DNA of 38,702 bases, taken from positions 1 to 38,702 of the forward strand of contig JADFXQ010000013.1 in NCBI GenBank assembly GCA_015233495.1. Reading direction: 5' to 3'. Below, piece by piece: positions 37,527 to 38,702 of the stretch (the stretch's first letter is position 1; the number at the start of each line of letters is the position of its first letter). The DNA is from Candidatus Omnitrophota bacterium. Lineage in GTDB: Bacteria; Omnitrophota; Gorgyraeia; Zapsychrales; Zapsychraceae. The position numbers were made by a program, and so were the translations under genes. Below the pieces are notes generated by a model that ran no database searches, had not been told where the DNA came from, and saw nothing but the letters and a program-made list of their open reading frames with translations.

Positions 37527-37589
37527 CGGAGAAGAACTGATCAGTTTGGATTGGTCCAGTGACCCGCGGCTCTATTCCAATTGACAAAC

Positions 37590-37618
37590 TTGACTTCAAA
37601 GAGGAAATGTATTAGGCT
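37590..37618 (+). promoter_or_regulatory. Candidate sigma70-like promoter of the DUF104-mazF operon
   Basis: TTGACT and a weak TAGGCT are separated by 17 bp, upstream of the DUF104 ribosome-binding site. The -10 element matches the consensus poorly. The position fits the other embedded operons. The reverse complement of the neighbouring DNA holds the two stop codons (TGA 37596, TAG 37572) that split the giant frame. Confidence 0.45.
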
Positions 37619-38702
37619 TGCTAGTAGAGAGGTGATTCCTATGACTAAACTCTTGCCTGCCGTGTTCGAACGCGGCATATTCCGCCCGATACGGCCTGTA
37701 AAATTGCCCGAACACAAACGGGTTTTTTTGACCGTCAATATCTTCAATGACGACATCCCCGCCCTGTTGATCGGCAAACTTGCGGAAAAGTCCGGTAGTT
37801 TCAAATATTTGAGCGATCCCAGAGAAGACATTTATTCCATCAACGACGGAGAAGCGATCTGATAATATGTCAATTCGGCGCGGCGATATTGTTCTTGTCC
37901 CTTTCCCGTTTACCGACTTAACCAGCGTTAAAGTTCGTCCCGCCCTCATCGTATCCGATGATCCCCAGAACCAAGACGTGATCATTGCTTTTATCTCATC
38001 CGTCGTTCCCGCTAAACTCAAAAAAACGGAATATTTATTGAATGTCAACGATCCGGATTTCTTCACCACCGGTCTCAAAACCGTCTCCGTTATCAAAATG
38101 AATAAACTTCTGACAATATCCTCCGCCTTGATATTACGACGGCTCGGCCGTGTCAATCCCGAGTTGCAACAAGAGCTCAACAAACTCCTTAAATTAGCCC
38201 TCGGCCTATAAGCGGTAATTTCCCCGGCCTTGATATTTTTTGCCAAATGGCCGCCTAAAGCATCCACCGGAGAACTTGACTCTTCTTGGGCGGCTAAATT
38301 TTCCTCGATGATCGCGGCCTCATCTGACGCTGTTCCGGGATGCGAAATACTCTCTAAAATTTCATTCGCCGCCAAGGTGTCGTGTTGCTCGCTAAGCCCG
38401 GCCAACAATCCGGAATCTTCCGCCCATGCCCCCAACTCCTGCGCCAAATTCTGTCCATCCTCATTCACTGCCGATTCGACGATTTCGCGCACCACGGTTT
38501 CGCTGTCTTGAGTAAACACATCCTGTTTCAGCCCCTTGACCAATTCGTCCATATACACTTCTTCAAACGCCCCGCGATCCAGCCGGTCTTCCGCCATCAG
38601 CCGTTTTAAGACCTTGTCCAAAATATGCTGATGACTCGGGTCTTTCGCAAACCCGTCTTCCTGCTCAATATCCTCGCCGTCCACTTCGCTCTTCACTTCT
38701 TT
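37596..38702 (-). CDS. N-terminal-side segment of the giant modular gene, interrupted by a toxin-antitoxin insertion
   Basis: The frame is open to the window edge (codons KEVKSEV precede the listed GTG start), so this is the 3' part of a longer ORF. The native-looking portion, about 38212-38702, encodes an acidic, probably alpha-helical stretch rich in E, D, L and A with no recognisable family. It ends in the junction motif EESSSPVDALGG. Downstream of that, translation is only the antisense of the MazF and DUF104 genes, and it stops at TGA 37596-37598. The frame is the same as that of the giant ORF starting at 37526, which suggests the two were one gene before the toxin-antitoxin pair landed. 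The coding status of the 38212-38702 part is likely; the rest is probably not native protein. Confidence 0.7.
   Translation of the reverse strand, partial: KEVKSEVDGEDIEQEDGFAKDPSHQHILDKVLKRLMAEDRLDRGAFEEVYMDELVKGLKQDVFTQDSETVVREIVESAVNEDGQNLAQELGAWAEDSGLLAGLSEQHDTLAANEILESISHPGTASDEAAIIEENLAAQEESSSPVDALGGHLAKNIKAGEITAYRPRANLRSLLSSCCNSGLTRPSRRNIKAEDIVRSLFILITETVLRPVVKKSGSLTFNKYSVFLSLAGTTDEIKAMITSWFWGSSDTMRAGRTLTLVKSVNGKGTRTISPRRIDILSDRFSVVDGINVFSGIAQIFETTGLFRKFADQQGGDVVIEDIDGQKNPFVFGQFYRPYRAEYAAFEHGRQEFSHRNHLSTSKPNTFPL
37641..37862 (+). CDS. DUF104 (AF2212-like) antitoxin
   Basis: This 73-residue protein begins MTKLLPAVFERGIFRPI, the characteristic start of the DUF104/AF2212 family of small beta-rich antitoxins (family knowledge). 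The listed upstream TTG start is less likely, because a GAGAGGTG ribosome-binding site lies just before the ATG at 37641. The gene ends 4 bases before a MazF/PemK-type toxin start, forming a two-gene toxin-antitoxin operon. The protein should bind and neutralise the partner ribonuclease and may repress its own promoter (inferred). It is embedded opposite the giant minus-strand gene. A paralogous lone copy lies at 27180-27383. Confidence 0.88.
   Translation: MTKLLPAVFERGIFRPIRPVKLPEHKRVFLTVNIFNDDIPALLIGKLAEKSGSFKYLSDPREDIYSINDGEAI
37867..38211 (+). CDS. MazF/PemK-type endoribonuclease toxin
   Basis: The 114-residue product starts MSIRRGDIVLVPFPFTDLTS and continues with KVRPALIVSDD, the hallmark N-terminal strands of the MazF/PemK/CcdB-like fold. 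Length is typical for the family. Known members cleave mRNA at short sequences, and their activity is blocked by the cognate antitoxin. It follows the DUF104 antitoxin by 4 nt in one operon. DUF104 is a less common partner for MazF than AbrB-type antitoxins, but such pairs occur. The gene lies antisense to the giant gene just downstream of an SSSPV junction, and its cassette breaks the giant frame. It looks intact. Confidence 0.92.
   Translation: MSIRRGDIVLVPFPFTDLTSVKVRPALIVSDDPQNQDVIIAFISSVVPAKLKKTEYLLNVNDPDFFTTGLKTVSVIKMNKLLTISSALILRRLGRVNPELQQELNKLLKLALGL

Noticed and set aside
36300-37330. Separate clpB gene with its own start at 37.5 kb
   Set aside because: The only start (GTG 37526) lies within the junction motif, has no ribosome-binding site, and the domain is followed without a stop by further modules. 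It remains possible that it is used after the MazF insertion.
10197-38211. Inteins as the explanation for cassettes inside the giant ORF
   Set aside because: No Hint-fold splicing motifs (N-terminal C/S block, terminal HN) are seen at the SSP sites, and the inserted genes are on the opposite strand.
37863-38220. Rho-independent terminators after the toxin genes
   Set aside because: I looked for GC hairpins followed by T runs after each operon and found none that was convincing.

Overview
The window is dominated by a single, almost continuous coding strand. On the minus strand one frame stays open from base 37526 to 6855 (10,223 codons). A second stop-free stretch, absent from the supplied ORF track because it runs off the left edge, covers 6888 to 1 (2,296 codons). 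A third (37596-38702) enters from the right edge. The three belong to one modular giant gene. The right break is caused by an inserted toxin-antitoxin pair that carries stop codons. The left break matches the loss of one C relative to an internal paralogous copy. Ignoring these two lesions, the gene would exceed 12,700 codons and continue beyond both ends of the window. A giant multi-domain ORF, moderate GC and this mix of modules suggest an uncultured bacterium such as Omnitrophota (inferred; no rRNA or marker gene is present).

The giant ORF is a string of unrelated modules separated by a short recurrent protein motif, (S/A)-S-P-(A/V/I), written with different serine codons. From the N-terminal side (right to left) they are: an acidic helical region (38.7-38.3 kb); a ClpB-like double AAA+ ATPase (37.5-35.4); Pro-rich and membrane linkers and a His-rich tail (35.4-33.5); a membrane histidine kinase (32.9-31.1); a guanylate-kinase-like P-loop domain (31.1-30.4); two unknown modules (30.4-28.4); a two-helix membrane module (28.4-27.5); one and a half class II aldolase domains (26.9-25.8); an HTH/unknown module (25.8-23.8); a LysM module with a signal-like segment (23.8-22.3); a HEAT-like module (22.3-20.6); a short kinase (20.6-20.0); an unknown module (19.1-17.8); TPR-like modules (17.3-15.8 and 13.3-11.9) around a fuller paralogous kinase (14.3-13.4); a HEAT module (9.8-8.6); a module paralogous to the left end (8.6-7.1); a truncated repeat (7.1-6.86); a polytopic membrane module (6.85-5.7); a single-TM module (5.7-4.9); a beta-CASP metallo-beta-lactamase nuclease (4.7-2.8); a RelA/SpoT-like HD-synthetase-TGS module (2.75-1.1); and an unknown module leaving the window.

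On the opposite strand, inside the giant gene, sit six small operons of toxin-antitoxin or similar type: DUF104-MazF/PemK (37.6-38.2), small antitoxin-truncated PIN (33.0-33.5), a lone DUF104 gene (27.2), DUF433-DUF5615 (19.3-19.9), DUF5678-like plus retropepsin-like protease (11.2-11.8), and a Phd-like-RelE pair (10.2-10.9). Each has a recognisable sigma70-like promoter with a 17-bp spacer, though some -10 boxes are weak. Five of the six leave the giant frame open on the other strand. Two share nearly identical flanks but carry different gene pairs, so the flanks behave like an exchangeable cassette backbone. Palindromic REP-like repeats and small inverted-repeat elements also lie within the giant ORF without closing it.

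The main proposal is a giant modular protein gene assembled from SSP-bounded blocks and studded with antisense addiction modules that could protect it from deletion. Function, processing and expression cannot be settled from sequence alone.
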